A stretch of 64,000 bases of DNA from JABWBD01 sp040768665. Lineage in GTDB: Bacteria > Planctomycetota > Planctomycetia > Pirellulales > Thermoguttaceae. The position numbers were made by a program, and so were the translations under genes. Location of the stretch: positions 124,001 through 188,000 of the forward strand of contig JAXGMN010000010.1 of NCBI GenBank assembly GCA_040768665.1, written 5' to 3'. Every line of letters starts with the position of its first letter. Positions within the stretch are counted from its first letter, which is position 1. Below are positions 52,288 through 61,415 of the stretch, piece after piece. Under the pieces are notes generated by a model that saw only the letters and a list, made by a program, of their open reading frames with translations, did no database searches and was not told where the DNA came from.

Positions 52288-53183
52288 GCGGAGTTCTCCC
52301 GAGGCGGATTGCCTGAGAGCATTTTACTGTCGTCGCCAGTCGGAAGGAAGCTGATCGTACGGAAGTACCAGGTCATCACGTCGCCCGAAAACATGGGCCT
52401 GTCCAGTTCTCTTCCGCCCCGTGAACGGTTACGTCCGGTCGGACCGTCCGGGTCGCCAGGAACTGCAAGGACGGTCGGAATCGACGGCTGCGGCAGAAGG
52501 GTTTCCGATGCACTTCCCCAATAGCCGGCCGCGTCGCTTGAACGTCTCTCCACGGCCCACGTCAGCCCGGTCCTGCCAAAATGGAGTTCGTAGCGACAGC
52601 AAGAAAGCGGCGAGAGCACCAAACCATGCTCCGATGCCAACCGAGCAGCCAAGGGTCGAACCGTCCGGCGTCACCAGCAGGGAAGCCGATCCCCAGACGA
52701 ACGCTGCCACCGGCACGTGAACGGCAAGCCGGTCGACCATGATTCTGCCCTCTCACTTCTGTCGGTTTTCACATCGTGGATGGGCCGGGCGGACGGAAGC
52801 GCGGAGACGCCGTCACAAACGCCTGCCTGGTGGTCCATCTTCTGTGCACTGCCTGAAGCACCGGCAGCAGATCCGCGGAAAGAACGAGCAGCCTACCTCT
52901 GCGCGAACCTTGGAGAGGAATACTTGTCACAGGCACCTCGCTTTCTTTCAGCGGAGAGCGGTGCCCTTTCGGCAGCCTGGCGATCCACGGGGGACCCATG
53001 GCTTTGCGTCCCGGCCTCGCGACCGGTTTGCCTTTGTCGTCTGGCAGGCTCCTGCCCCAACTTGAGGATTTGACGGAAGTTGGGAGCAGCACTACTCAAG
53101 CATACTCTATTCTCAGCAGGGAAGACCGGAAAAAGTCCTCCGGCAGTCGGACCAGCAAGGGGAACGGCGGACCAAGGTAAATG
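52288..53183. other. Gene-poor stretch between DUF4058 and the methylase
   Basis: Contains a half copy of the GTGAACGGTTAC-armed palindromic repeat (about 52391-52433) and one weak ORF. Nothing else is supportable. Confidence 0.5.
52429..52740 (-). CDS. Possible small membrane protein
   Basis: 103 residues from an upstream start at 52740 (MVDRLAVHVPVAAFVWGSAS). Two hydrophobic segments (VPVAAFVWGSASLLV; GIGAWFGALAAFLLSL) separated by a short loop suggest a two-helix membrane protein; the last 40 residues run into repeat-derived sequence. Weak evidence; may be non-coding. Confidence 0.3.
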   Translation of the reverse strand: MVDRLAVHVPVAAFVWGSASLLVTPDGSTLGCSVGIGAWFGALAAFLLSLRTPFWQDRADVGRGETFKRRGRLLGKCIGNPSAAAVDSDRPCSSWRPGRSDRT

Positions 53184-53225
53184 GTAACCGTCCACGGGGC
53201 GGAAGCGAGGGGGGCAGGTCCGGCG
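53184..53225 (+). repeat. Half copy of the GTAACCGTTCACGGGG palindromic element
   Basis: GTAACCGTCCACGGGGCGGA and GGGGGGCAGGTCC match the left half of the elements at 15379-15500 and 24707-24821; the right half is missing. It lies at the 3' end of the methylase gene. Confidence 0.65.
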
Positions 53226-53238
53226 GGAGGAACAAAGT

Positions 53239-55422
53239 CTATTGCTTGCCGACATGCCAGCCCATTACTGAACACACGTGTTGGTCGAGGCTCGCCTCGA
53301 AATCTCGCCACTCCCGACTGCAAGTCTTTCGCCCACGCGGCAAGGCGGTCGACGCCACCGATGCACCCCTTCTTCCCAGAAGGTTCAGCTCCTCGCAACC
53401 GCCCGGCTGCTCGACGGTGAGAGGCAGCGGGAACGTGCGGATGTGCTTGATCTTCAGCTCCGCGAACACTCGCCCCTTGCGAGGCTCGATCGCACGGAAG
53501 TACCAGGTCATCAGCCGGCTGTTCAGCAGCGCACACAGTCCGTGCAAGTCCAGCGAGCCTTCCGTTTTCGGCAGAACGATAAAGAAGTTGTTGCTCGCGT
53601 AGTGGCCATCTTCGTCCACCGCCGCCAGGACCCGGTCCCCGGTGCGGCGAACCAGAACCTTGGTGCTCTCGTGCCAGGCGGGCCGACCGAGATTGGCATA
53701 CTTCCCGTCCATCCGCATCGTGGGCACCGCCGCAAGCCGCAGGTAGCGTCCTTTCCAGTGCAGCCGAAAAGGGACGATTTCGTCTCTGCCGAAATACATC
53801 CGCCGGCACGACTCGTCCTCCGCCGCACTCACAAACAGTTCCGACCGGACATTCCCGCTGTGCACGCCCTCGTGGACTTCGAAGAAGTCGGCAAGCCTCG
53901 GCAACGCCGCCAGAGAGGCAAGCGAGTCTCGCTTTTCGCGGGTCAGGTAGAGGTTGAAGGTATACCGCGGATTGGCCAGAAAATCGGCTTGGAGAATCTC
54001 GTGGTTGAGCCGTTCGTCCGGGTCGTCAACCTGGACGTGCACCAGGTGGTCCTCGGCGGCCGGCTCGCGTTTTCCGACCAAGGTCACGGCGTCGATGACC
54101 GCGTCCGGAAAAGGCATGCCCCACCACCGTATGTCGGTCAGCGCCAGATTCTCGAGCATGTACCGCCGCGTCGCCGCGTAGTCCTTCAACAGGACGACAT
54201 CCGGCAGGACCATTCCATAGACTCCGCCCCGGCGCAATAGCCGGATACCTCGCTCGACAAACGGGCGGAACAGATCGAAGATCCCGGACAGCGATTGGTA
54301 CCGCTTGCGGAGGCGCTGCCTGACGTCTTGGTCGATCCGGATCCCTTTCTGTCCCCAGGGTGGATTCCCAAGCACCGCGTCGAACCCACCGTGCTCGATG
54401 ATCGCGGGGAACGCTTCCTGCCAGTCGAAGCCCTGGACGAAGTCGTGTTCCCCTTCTTCGTGTGGCCGGATCGGCGGATCGCAAGAAAAGTCGGGGCCGA
54501 CGAGCGAATCCCCGCACCGGATGTTTCCCGCCAGGTCGGGCACGGCACGTGGATCCGATTCACCTCCCAGCATGGAAAGTACAAGGGACAGTTTCGTAAT
54601 CTCCACGGCGTGCGGGTCGCTATCGACGCCGTGAATGCTTTCAAGGAGGATCCGCTCCCGTTCTGCCGCGGTCAGCCGCCACTGGCCATCCTCGCCGCGG
54701 CAGAGCACCGGAGCCGAGCCGCACGCATGCTGTTCAGGACCGTCGGCAAGGTACCGGTCGCGGCGCCTTTCGAGCAGGTAGCGATAAGCCATGACGAGGA
54801 AATAACCGGCGCCGCACGCCGGATCGACGATTCGGGGGCAAACCGCCAGGTCCGGCAGCGCCCCCAACGCACGGCCTACCAGGTACTCGACGACGATGCC
54901 GGGTGTGTAATAGACCCCGCTGCCCCTGCGATGCGGAGCGGACTTCTTCAGGATGGCCCTCCCGGCTTCGGCCGGCCGGACCGTCCTGGTCGCCAGGAAA
55001 TGCTCGTACACGCCGCCCAAGAGCTCCACGGAGCAGGACGAAAACGGGGATGCTTCTCCATCCGCGCAGAGCCAGGCAACGACCCGGCGGATCGGCTCGT
55101 TCGCTGCGGCCGGCAAGCCGCCCCGCCGATGCCCGAAATCGAACGAGAAGAGCTCGCACCTGTACCGCTTGCCACAGTGCCGCAGAAGAGTGAGCAGCCG
55201 AACCCGGGCGTCGCCCTCGACGGCCGCGCTTCGCAGTTGGCCGGGGGGCTCCAGCCCAAGGTCTTCCAGGATGCGCAGAAAGACGAGTCCCTCGATCAAC
55301 CGTTGAGCTACAAAGTCCGCCTCACCGAAAAGAGCCTCGGGATTTGCAGGCGCGATCCCGTGCGCCAGCTCGCCGCGCCAGGCATCAAGCTGCTGCGCTG
55401 ATGCGGCGTCGAGAACGGTCAT
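53239..55422 (-). CDS. N6-adenine DNA methyltransferase (Eco57I/TaqI-like, type IIG or BREX-like)
   Basis: 727 residues, ATG 55422 with AAAGGAG upstream. Helical N-terminal region, then the SAM-binding motif I VDPACGAGYFLVMAYRYL, motif X-like GSGVYYTPGIVVEYLV before it, motif IV GNPPWG (the NPPW catalytic loop), and a target-recognition region (from about 480) ending with ARTFPLPL-like HIRTFPLPL. No separate restriction subunit is adjacent and no nuclease motif is obvious in the N-terminus. It might be a solitary or type IIG modification enzyme. It overlaps the preceding DUF2283-like ORF by 4 nt. Confidence 0.9.
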   Translation of the reverse strand: MTVLDAASAQQLDAWRGELAHGIAPANPEALFGEADFVAQRLIEGLVFLRILEDLGLEPPGQLRSAAVEGDARVRLLTLLRHCGKRYRCELFSFDFGHRRGGLPAAANEPIRRVVAWLCADGEASPFSSCSVELLGGVYEHFLATRTVRPAEAGRAILKKSAPHRRGSGVYYTPGIVVEYLVGRALGALPDLAVCPRIVDPACGAGYFLVMAYRYLLERRRDRYLADGPEQHACGSAPVLCRGEDGQWRLTAAERERILLESIHGVDSDPHAVEITKLSLVLSMLGGESDPRAVPDLAGNIRCGDSLVGPDFSCDPPIRPHEEGEHDFVQGFDWQEAFPAIIEHGGFDAVLGNPPWGQKGIRIDQDVRQRLRKRYQSLSGIFDLFRPFVERGIRLLRRGGVYGMVLPDVVLLKDYAATRRYMLENLALTDIRWWGMPFPDAVIDAVTLVGKREPAAEDHLVHVQVDDPDERLNHEILQADFLANPRYTFNLYLTREKRDSLASLAALPRLADFFEVHEGVHSGNVRSELFVSAAEDESCRRMYFGRDEIVPFRLHWKGRYLRLAAVPTMRMDGKYANLGRPAWHESTKVLVRRTGDRVLAAVDEDGHYASNNFFIVLPKTEGSLDLHGLCALLNSRLMTWYFRAIEPRKGRVFAELKIKHIRTFPLPLTVEQPGGCEELNLLGRRGASVASTALPRGRKTCSREWRDFEASLDQHVCSVMGWHVGKQ

Positions 55423-55616
55423 GGGAGCGACTCCTTTCGGCGGTGGAGAGCCGTTGCGACGCCACGGTTGCGGGGGCGCGGAGGTGACAGAGAAGTGTCT
55501 TTCTCCGTCGTCTCTGTTACCTCCTGCTCATGGTTTTGTCCGAGGTTCTCGGGATCGTCGAACCACACGATAAGCGTGCTTCCTTCGCGGTCGTGGTGGA
55601 CTCTCAGCTTTTCCAT
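55419..55616 (-). CDS. DUF2283-like small protein, probably truncated
   Basis: 65 residues from ATG 55616 (GGAGAGG upstream). Only the first 25 residues (MEKLRVHHDREGSTLIVWFD) fit the DUF2283-type small beta protein; the remainder (TTEKDTSLSPPRPRNRGVAT) looks like out-of-frame or foreign sequence. Overlaps the methylase start by 4 nt, so it may serve for translational coupling. A palindromic site lies just upstream. Confidence 0.5.
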   Translation of the reverse strand: MEKLRVHHDREGSTLIVWFDDPENLGQNHEQEVTETTEKDTSLSPPRPRNRGVATALHRRKESLP

Positions 55617-55632
55617 GATTCTTTTCCTCTCC

Positions 55633-55651
55633 AGGATGATATGATCATCCT
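55633..55651 (-). promoter_or_regulatory. Palindromic operator-like site upstream of the methylase operon
   Basis: AGGATGAT-ATG-ATCATCCT, perfect 8-bp arms with a 3-nt centre, 17 nt upstream of the DUF2283-like start. It is placed like an operator and could be bound by a self-regulating dimer. Confidence 0.45.
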
Positions 55652-55717
55652 AACAAATGCGGCGGTATTAACTAACTCAAACTGTAAACGCCACCACCGA
55701 CCCCGCGTCGGTGGGAC

Positions 55718-55852
55718 GATGTTTGGCAACTACAAACCGCGATCCTGTAGGCCGTTCTGTGATTTCGCTTCCGCCGCTCGGGCCCTACAGGCCGAGCGGC
55801 GGAAGCGAAATCACAGAACGAGGGTTCTTGGCGTTTGTAGTTGCCAAACATC
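55718..55852. repeat. 135-bp nested palindrome
   Basis: Outer arms 55718-55737 and 55833-55852 are perfectly complementary over 20 nt, inner arms 55753-55781 and 55792-55820 over 29 nt, with a 10-nt loop and two asymmetric internal bulges of 15 and 12 nt. No protein gene overlaps it. A fold-back of this length and perfection is unusual and resembles a MITE-like or hairpin element. Confidence 0.9.
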
Positions 55853-56047
55853 GCATCACCGCTGCGGAGGGGGTCGCTTGCAAGTCCTTGCCATAAAAGC
55901 TCGAACTGCGAGAAACGATACGCCCCCGGCACCCTCCACCTTTAGCACTGCGGCAGGAGCAGGTAGGATATCCTCTCGGTCGGCAACCATCTGCCAATCT
56001 CGGCTCCAAAAAACCAATCTCGGCTCCAAAAAAGAGGTCCGACGCTC

Positions 56048-58204
56048 ATGAGAATCTGCATTCCGCTGTTCTTTCTGGCCCTTTGCCTCTCCGCCCTGCC
56101 TGCCGCAGCCGAGCCCGATCTTCTGATCGCGGACTTCGAAGGGAAGGACTATGGCGAATGGAAAGCGGAAGGCAAGGCATTCGGCCCCGGCCCGGCACTT
56201 GGCACCCTCCCGCGCCAGATGCAAGTGAGCGGCTTTGAGGGAAAGCGCCTGGTCAACACGTTTTTCGAGGGCGACGGTACCACCGGCCGGCTCACCTCGC
56301 CGCCGTTGAAAATCCAGCGGCGCTACATCAACTTCCTCATCGGCGGTGGCGGCCACGCCGAGAAGACGTGCATCAACCTGCTGGTCGACGGCAAAGTCGT
56401 CCGGACCGCCGGCGGGCCGAATACGCAACCCGGCGGCAGCGAGGAACTGGATTGGCACTCGTGGGATGTCTCCGAATTCGCCGACAAGGAGGCGGTGATC
56501 GAGATCGTCGACCAGGCCACCGGCGGCTGGGGACACATCAATGTCGATCAGATCGTCCATTCCGATCGAAAGATCGCCCGTGTCACGCTCAGCCGCGAAC
56601 TGAAGGTCGACAAGCCCTACCTCCACATTCCTGTGAGCAACGGGGCCGCGAAGCGTCTCATGCGGTTCATCGTCGATGGCAGCATGGTTCGCCAGTTCGA
56701 GATCGCGCTTGCCGAAGGGGAACCGGATTTCTGGACGTACACCGAGGTCGACCCCTGGCTCGGCAAGACGCTGCGGATCGAGCTCGACCGGATGCGAGCC
56801 GACTGCGAGGCGCTCGCCGCGGTCCGCACCGCCGAGGGGCTCCCGGGCGATGACCTCTATTGTGAGCCGCTCCGGCCGCAATTCCACTTCTCGCCCGCGC
56901 GCGGCTGGACCAACGACCCCAACGGACTGGTCTACTACGACGGCCAGTACCACCTCTTCTTCCAGCACAATCCTTACGGCACGGGATGGGGCAATATGAC
57001 CTGGGGACATGCGGTCAGCCCCGACCTCGTCCACTGGAATCAACTCCCCGACGCCATTCACCCGGACGAGTTGGGCACGATCTTCTCCGGATCGGCCGTG
57101 GTCGACCAGCAGAACACAACCGGATGGCAGACCGGCCCGCACAAGCCGCTCGTATGCATCTACACGTCGGCCGGCGGCACCAACGCCGCGTCGAAAGGAC
57201 AGCCGTTTACCCAATCGATCGCCTTTTCCACGGACCGCGGTCGCACGTGGACGAAGTACGCCCAGAACCCGGTGCTCGGGAACATCCAAGGGCACAATCG
57301 GGACCCGAAAGTGATCTGGCACGCCGCGAGCGGCCAGTGGATCATGATTCTGTATCTCGATCAGCGCGGCCAGTTCGCACTGTTCGGCTCGCCGGACCTC
57401 AAGAAGTGGACCAGGCTGAGCGACCTGCCGTTCCCAGACGGACACGAATGCCCCGACCTCTTTGAGTTGCCGGTCGACGGCGATCCGGCCAACACCCGTT
57501 GGGTTGCCTGGGAAGGTGGTGGGCATTACCTGATCGGCCGGTTCGACGGCAGACAGTTCGCCCCGGAGAGCGGCCCCCATCCGTCGAAGTTGGGCCCCAA
57601 CGACTATGCGGCTCAGACCTACAGCGACATCCCGGCCGGCGACGGCCGGAGGATCCAGATCGCCTGGATGGCCGGCGGCAAGTATCCCGGCATGCCCTTC
57701 AACCAGCAGATGAGCGTGCCGCGCGTCCTCACCCTGCGCCGCACCCCGGAGGGAATTCGCCTTTTCTTCGAGCCCGTCGAGGAACTGAAGCGCCTGCGTG
57801 GAAAGCACCACGGCTGGAAGGATCTGCAACTCGCCAGAGCGTCCAAGCCGCTGGAGGGCCCATCCGGCGATCGATTCGATGTTGAAGCAACTCTTGATCT
57901 CGGCCAGTCCCAATCGGCGGGCATCACGGTCCGCGGCCAGAGAGTCGAATACTCGGCCGCCAAACACGAGCTTCGGGCGCTGGGCAAGGCCGCGCCGCTG
58001 GATATCGCCAACGGGAGGCTCACCCTCAGAATACTCGTCGACCGCACGTCGATGGAGATATTCGCCGGCGACGGAAGGATCCAGATGGCCGGTTGCTTTG
58101 TGCCGGATCCGGAAGCTACCGGCATCACCGTAGATACGGCCGGGGACGACCACGCCTCCGCAACGATCGACGTCTGGGAAATGAACTCCATCTGGAAACG
58201 GTAA
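56048..58204 (+). CDS. Glycoside hydrolase family 32 protein (levanase/invertase-like), secreted
   Basis: 718 residues; signal peptide MRICIPLFFLALCLSALPAAA. Cleaves fructans, sucrose or related fructosides. An additional N-terminal beta region (about 22-275) is probably a carbohydrate-binding module. The five-bladed propeller begins PQFHFSPARGWTNDPNGLVYYDG (shortened), with nucleophile Asp290 in WTNDPNG, transition-state stabiliser Asp419 in NRDPK, and acid/base Glu467 in HECPDLFEL. The C-terminal beta-sandwich has TLRILVDRTSMEIFAGDG. AGAGG is upstream. The PQQ-like gene follows after 7 bp, so they form an operon. Confidence 0.94.
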   Translation: MRICIPLFFLALCLSALPAAAEPDLLIADFEGKDYGEWKAEGKAFGPGPALGTLPRQMQVSGFEGKRLVNTFFEGDGTTGRLTSPPLKIQRRYINFLIGGGGHAEKTCINLLVDGKVVRTAGGPNTQPGGSEELDWHSWDVSEFADKEAVIEIVDQATGGWGHINVDQIVHSDRKIARVTLSRELKVDKPYLHIPVSNGAAKRLMRFIVDGSMVRQFEIALAEGEPDFWTYTEVDPWLGKTLRIELDRMRADCEALAAVRTAEGLPGDDLYCEPLRPQFHFSPARGWTNDPNGLVYYDGQYHLFFQHNPYGTGWGNMTWGHAVSPDLVHWNQLPDAIHPDELGTIFSGSAVVDQQNTTGWQTGPHKPLVCIYTSAGGTNAASKGQPFTQSIAFSTDRGRTWTKYAQNPVLGNIQGHNRDPKVIWHAASGQWIMILYLDQRGQFALFGSPDLKKWTRLSDLPFPDGHECPDLFELPVDGDPANTRWVAWEGGGHYLIGRFDGRQFAPESGPHPSKLGPNDYAAQTYSDIPAGDGRRIQIAWMAGGKYPGMPFNQQMSVPRVLTLRRTPEGIRLFFEPVEELKRLRGKHHGWKDLQLARASKPLEGPSGDRFDVEATLDLGQSQSAGITVRGQRVEYSAAKHELRALGKAAPLDIANGRLTLRILVDRTSMEIFAGDGRIQMAGCFVPDPEATGITVDTAGDDHASATIDVWEMNSIWKR

Positions 58205-58211
58205 CCAAACC

Positions 58212-59477
58212 ATGAACACCCAACGCATTGCCCTTATCGTCTCTGCGGCCCTGCTCACGGCCGTAATCGTTCACGCTTCCGGCCCGCAGGCGGCCGACAA
58301 GAGCCCGGAACCGAGCTGGCCCGACTTTCATGGCCCCGGCCGGACGAATATCTCTCTCGAGACGGGATTGCTGAAAAAGTGGCCCCCCGACGGCCCGCCG
58401 CTCGTTTGGAAATACTCCGACTGCGGCAACGGGTATTCCGGAGTGACGATCGCCGAAGGAATGATCTTCACAGCCGGAGATTTCGACGACGCGGAAATGC
58501 TCCTGGCCGTGAGCATGGATGGCAAGCTGCTGTGGAAATCGCCCAACGGCGAGGCCTGGCTCCGCGCCAGCCCCGGCTCGCGAGCGACGCCTACCTACAG
58601 CGATGGCCTCCTGTACCACATGGGCCCCACCGGCAGACTGGCGGCGTTCGAAGCCCGCACCGGCAAGGAAGTGTGGGCCGTCGACCTCGCCGCCCGGTTC
58701 GACGCCCGCTATGGCGTTTGGGGGTTGTCGGAGAATGTCGTCGTCGAACAAGGAAATGTCCTCTGCATGCCGGGTGGCTCGAAGGGCCGCGTCGTCGCCC
58801 TCGACAAGCAGACGGGCGAAACCATTTGGGCCAATAGCGAAATCGAGCACTCGGCGGCCTACTGTTCCCCTGTCGTCGTCACCTACGGCGGCCGTCGCCA
58901 GTTGCTCACCCTGACGCAGAAATCCCTGGTCGGCGTCGACGTCCGGTCCGGTGAGCTCCTCTGGTCAGTCCCCTTTGTACCGACTTCGCCGCAGAACGCC
59001 CTCACGCCGGTCTTTCAAGACGGCTACGTCTTCGTCGCCTGCGGCCATTCAACCGGCGGCACCCTGATGAAGGTCGACCTGGACGCCCGCACCGCCTCGC
59101 AGGTCTGGTACCGCAAGGACCTCGACAACTGCCACGGCGGCGCCGTTCTCGTCGACGGAAAGCTTTTCGGTTGCGGGTGCCGGATGGGCGGCAAGAGCTT
59201 TTACTGCGTCGATTTCCTCACGGGCGAGACCCGCAAGCTCGATCGTTCTCTTGGCAAAGTTGCGATCACTTGTGCCGACGGAATGCTCTATGCGCTGAAC
59301 CACCAGGGAACGTTGTCCCTGTTGGAAATCACCCCCGACGGGTTCGAAGTCGTCAGCCAATTCAGCCTCGGCAAGCGGCCCCCGAACACGTACCTGGCCC
59401 ATCCGGTGATTTGCGGCGGACGGCTGTACGTCCGAGCGGAGGAGAACCTGTACGTCTTCGATGTTCGCGCGGAATGA
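58212..59477 (+). CDS. PQQ-like beta-propeller repeat protein, secreted
   Basis: 421 residues. Signal peptide (RIALIVSAALLTAVIVHASG). Repeated blades of the PQQ-binding-like type: LLAVSMDGKLLWKSP, LAAFEARTGKEVWAVDL, VVALDKQTGETIWANSE, LVGVDVRSGELLWSVPF, and so on to LYVFDVRAE, giving an 8-bladed propeller. WPDFHGPGRTNIS near the start is common to planctomycete members. True PQQ dehydrogenase residues are not evident, so it is more likely a binding or scaffold protein. It is translated after the GH32 gene. Confidence 0.88.
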   Translation: MNTQRIALIVSAALLTAVIVHASGPQAADKSPEPSWPDFHGPGRTNISLETGLLKKWPPDGPPLVWKYSDCGNGYSGVTIAEGMIFTAGDFDDAEMLLAVSMDGKLLWKSPNGEAWLRASPGSRATPTYSDGLLYHMGPTGRLAAFEARTGKEVWAVDLAARFDARYGVWGLSENVVVEQGNVLCMPGGSKGRVVALDKQTGETIWANSEIEHSAAYCSPVVVTYGGRRQLLTLTQKSLVGVDVRSGELLWSVPFVPTSPQNALTPVFQDGYVFVACGHSTGGTLMKVDLDARTASQVWYRKDLDNCHGGAVLVDGKLFGCGCRMGGKSFYCVDFLTGETRKLDRSLGKVAITCADGMLYALNHQGTLSLLEITPDGFEVVSQFSLGKRPPNTYLAHPVICGGRLYVRAEENLYVFDVRAE

Positions 59478-59486
59478 CACTCGTTG

Positions 59487-59586
59487 AGAGCCTATCTCAA
59501 AACCTTGGCGGAGAGGGGGACAGGCACATTTTGCTCCGAAGACTCCGCAAAATGAGCCAGTCCCCGACGGTTTTGGGATAGGCTCT
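59487..59586 (+). repeat. Palindromic repeat element, AGAGCC-armed subtype
   Basis: About 100 bp, very similar to 2155-2258 (shared CAGGCAC-TTTTGCTCCGAAGA and ATGAGCCAGTCCCCGACGGT). It starts 9 bp after the PQQ-like gene stop and may serve as its terminator. Confidence 0.85.
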
Positions 59587-59850
59587 AGGCCTTGGCCCGG
59601 CCTTCGGCCGCAACCGAAGCAGAATCGGCGATTTGAGGAAGGCGGAGTGGAGAAAAGAAGATGGTGGAAAAGAATATGAGGATGAATTCCGTTTTCGGTT
59701 TCGGGAACATCGTCTTTTCTATCCTCCCAACCACTTCGTTTGCCGGGACTCATGGCAGAGGGGAAAGTGGCAAGGATATGAGTGGCAGGAATATCGCGCG
59801 TAATGAAGGAAATCGAGTTGCCAACGCGACAGCCAATGCGCACCTCTACT

Positions 59851-60863
59851 TAGCTGGGGAACCTTGGCTCCTGCCGCGCGAGGCGGCAGGGGGCCGGGTG
59901 GTTGGAGGACGTGTGCTAGCTGGGGAACCTTGGCTCCTGCCGCGCGAGGCGGCAGGGGGCCGGAAGTGCGTTGGAGGACGCGTGGTAGCTGGGGAACCTT
60001 TGGCTCCTGCCGCGCGAGGCGGCAGGGGGCCGGAAGTGCGTTGGAGGACATAAAGTGCTAGCTGGGAACCTTTGGCTCCTGCCGCGAGGCGGCAGGGGCC
60101 GGAAGTGCGTTGGAGGACGCGTGGTAGCTGGGGGAACCTTTGGCCCCTGCCGCGCGAGGTGGCAGGGGGCCGGAAGTGCGTGGAGGACGCGTGGTAGCTG
60201 GGGGACCTTTGGCTCCTGCCGCGCGAGGCGGCAGGGGGCCGGAAGTGCGTTGGAGGACGCGTGGTAGCTGGGGAACCTTGGCCCCTGCCGCGCGAGGCGG
60301 CAGGGGGCCGAAAGTGTGTTGAAGGACGCGCGCTAGCTGGGGAACCTTTGGCCCCTGCCGCGCGAGGCGGCAGGGGGCCGGAAGTGCGTTGGAGGACGCG
60401 CTAGCTGGGGAACTTTGGCTCCTGCCGCGCGAGGCGGCAGGGGGCCGGAAGTGTGTTGAAGGAGCGCGCACAGCTGGGGAATCCTTGGCTCCTGCCGCAC
60501 GAGGCGGCGGGGGCCGAAGTGTGTTGAAGGACGTGTGCTAGCTGGGGAACCTTTGGCTCCTGCCGCGCGAGGCGGCAGGGGCCGGGAAGTGCGTTGGAGG
60601 ACATGTGCTAGCTGGGGAACCTTTGGCTCCTGCCGCGCGAGGCGGCAGGGGGCCGGAAGTGCGTTGGAGGACGCGTGGTAGCTGGGGAACCTTTGGCCCC
60701 TGCCGCGCGAGGCGGCAGGGGCCGGAAGTGCGTTGGAGGACGCGCGCTAGCTGGGGAACCTTTGGCTCCTGCCGCGCGAGGTGGCAGGGGGCCGGAAGTG
60801 CGTTGGAGGGCGCGTGCTAGCTGGGGAACCTTTGGCTCCTGCCGCGCGAGGCGGCAGGGGGCC
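59851..60863 (+). repeat. Tandem array of 15 hairpin units of about 70 bp
   Basis: Each unit has AGCTGGGGAACCTTTGGCTC, the palindrome CCTGCCGCGCGAGGCGGCAGG, then GGGCCGGAAGTGCGTTGGAGGAC and a variable GCGTGGT/ATGTGCT spacer. Units of 65-72 bp differ by substitutions and 1-3 nt indels. Because of the indels no long frame runs through, and protein translations seen across it are accidental. It lies between the PQQ-like gene and ruvC (convergent). Confidence 0.95.
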
Positions 60864-60891
60864 GAGACGGCGATGGGATGCGTCTGCTGAG

Positions 60892-61407
60892 TCAGTCGGT
60901 CAATCCGCGGACCGTCGGGCGGTCCTTCAAATAATGATGGCACAGCGCAATCGCCAGTGCATCGGCGATGTCGGGCGGCTCGGGCGGCTGAAGCAGCCCC
61001 AATTCGTGCATGATTGCCCGCTGCATCTGGAGCTTCGTCGCACGGCCCGAGCCGGTCAGGATCCGCTTGATCTGCGTTGAAGGATAGTGGACCACGGGAA
61101 TCCCCGCCTGAGCCCCTGCCAGACAGATCACGCCGCGCGCGTGGCCCATCAAGATCGCCGTACGGGGGCGATTGTAGTGCGAGTACAACTGCTCCAGGGC
61201 CAGCACCGACGGCTGCAAGGCGGCGATCACTTCCGCCACGCCTTCATGGATATCCGCGACGCGACGCGTCAGCGAATTGCGACAACGCCCGCGGACCACG
61301 CCCGCCTCGACGAGTTTGAGCTTCCCCTCGCAGACATCCAACACGCCGTATCCGGTGATGTTCAGCCCCGGGTCGATGCCAAGGATGCGGTGCGGGATCG
61401 GCGTCAT
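60892..61407 (-). CDS. ruvC: Holliday junction resolvase RuvC
   Basis: Endonuclease that cuts Holliday junctions with RuvAB. ATG 61407 (GGAAGGTG upstream, 8 bp after cysS) is preferred to 61434, which overlaps cysS. 171 residues. RNase-H-like fold with acidic catalytic residues: Asp11 in LGIDPGLNITGYG, Glu in LALEQLYSHYN, and the C-terminal pair in PDIADALAIALCHH. It immediately follows cysS on the same strand and its 3' end faces the 15-copy hairpin array. Confidence 0.94.
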   Translation of the reverse strand: MTPIPHRILGIDPGLNITGYGVLDVCEGKLKLVEAGVVRGRCRNSLTRRVADIHEGVAEVIAALQPSVLALEQLYSHYNRPRTAILMGHARGVICLAGAQAGIPVVHYPSTQIKRILTGSGRATKLQMQRAIMHELGLLQPPEPPDIADALAIALCHHYLKDRPTVRGLTD

Positions 61408-61415
61408 CGGGCGGT

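Noticed and set aside
55856..58258. Minus-strand open frame of 800 codons
   Set aside because: It is the antisense shadow of the GH32 gene, which has a signal peptide, ribosome site and all catalytic motifs; long antisense frames are common in high-G+C DNA.
59851..60863. Possible CRISPR array
   Set aside because: Units are tandem and similar throughout, without unique spacers, and there is no cas gene nearby.
60055..60943. Repetitive proteins read across the hairpin array
   Set aside because: Frames change with 1-3 nt indels between units, so there is no consistent protein.
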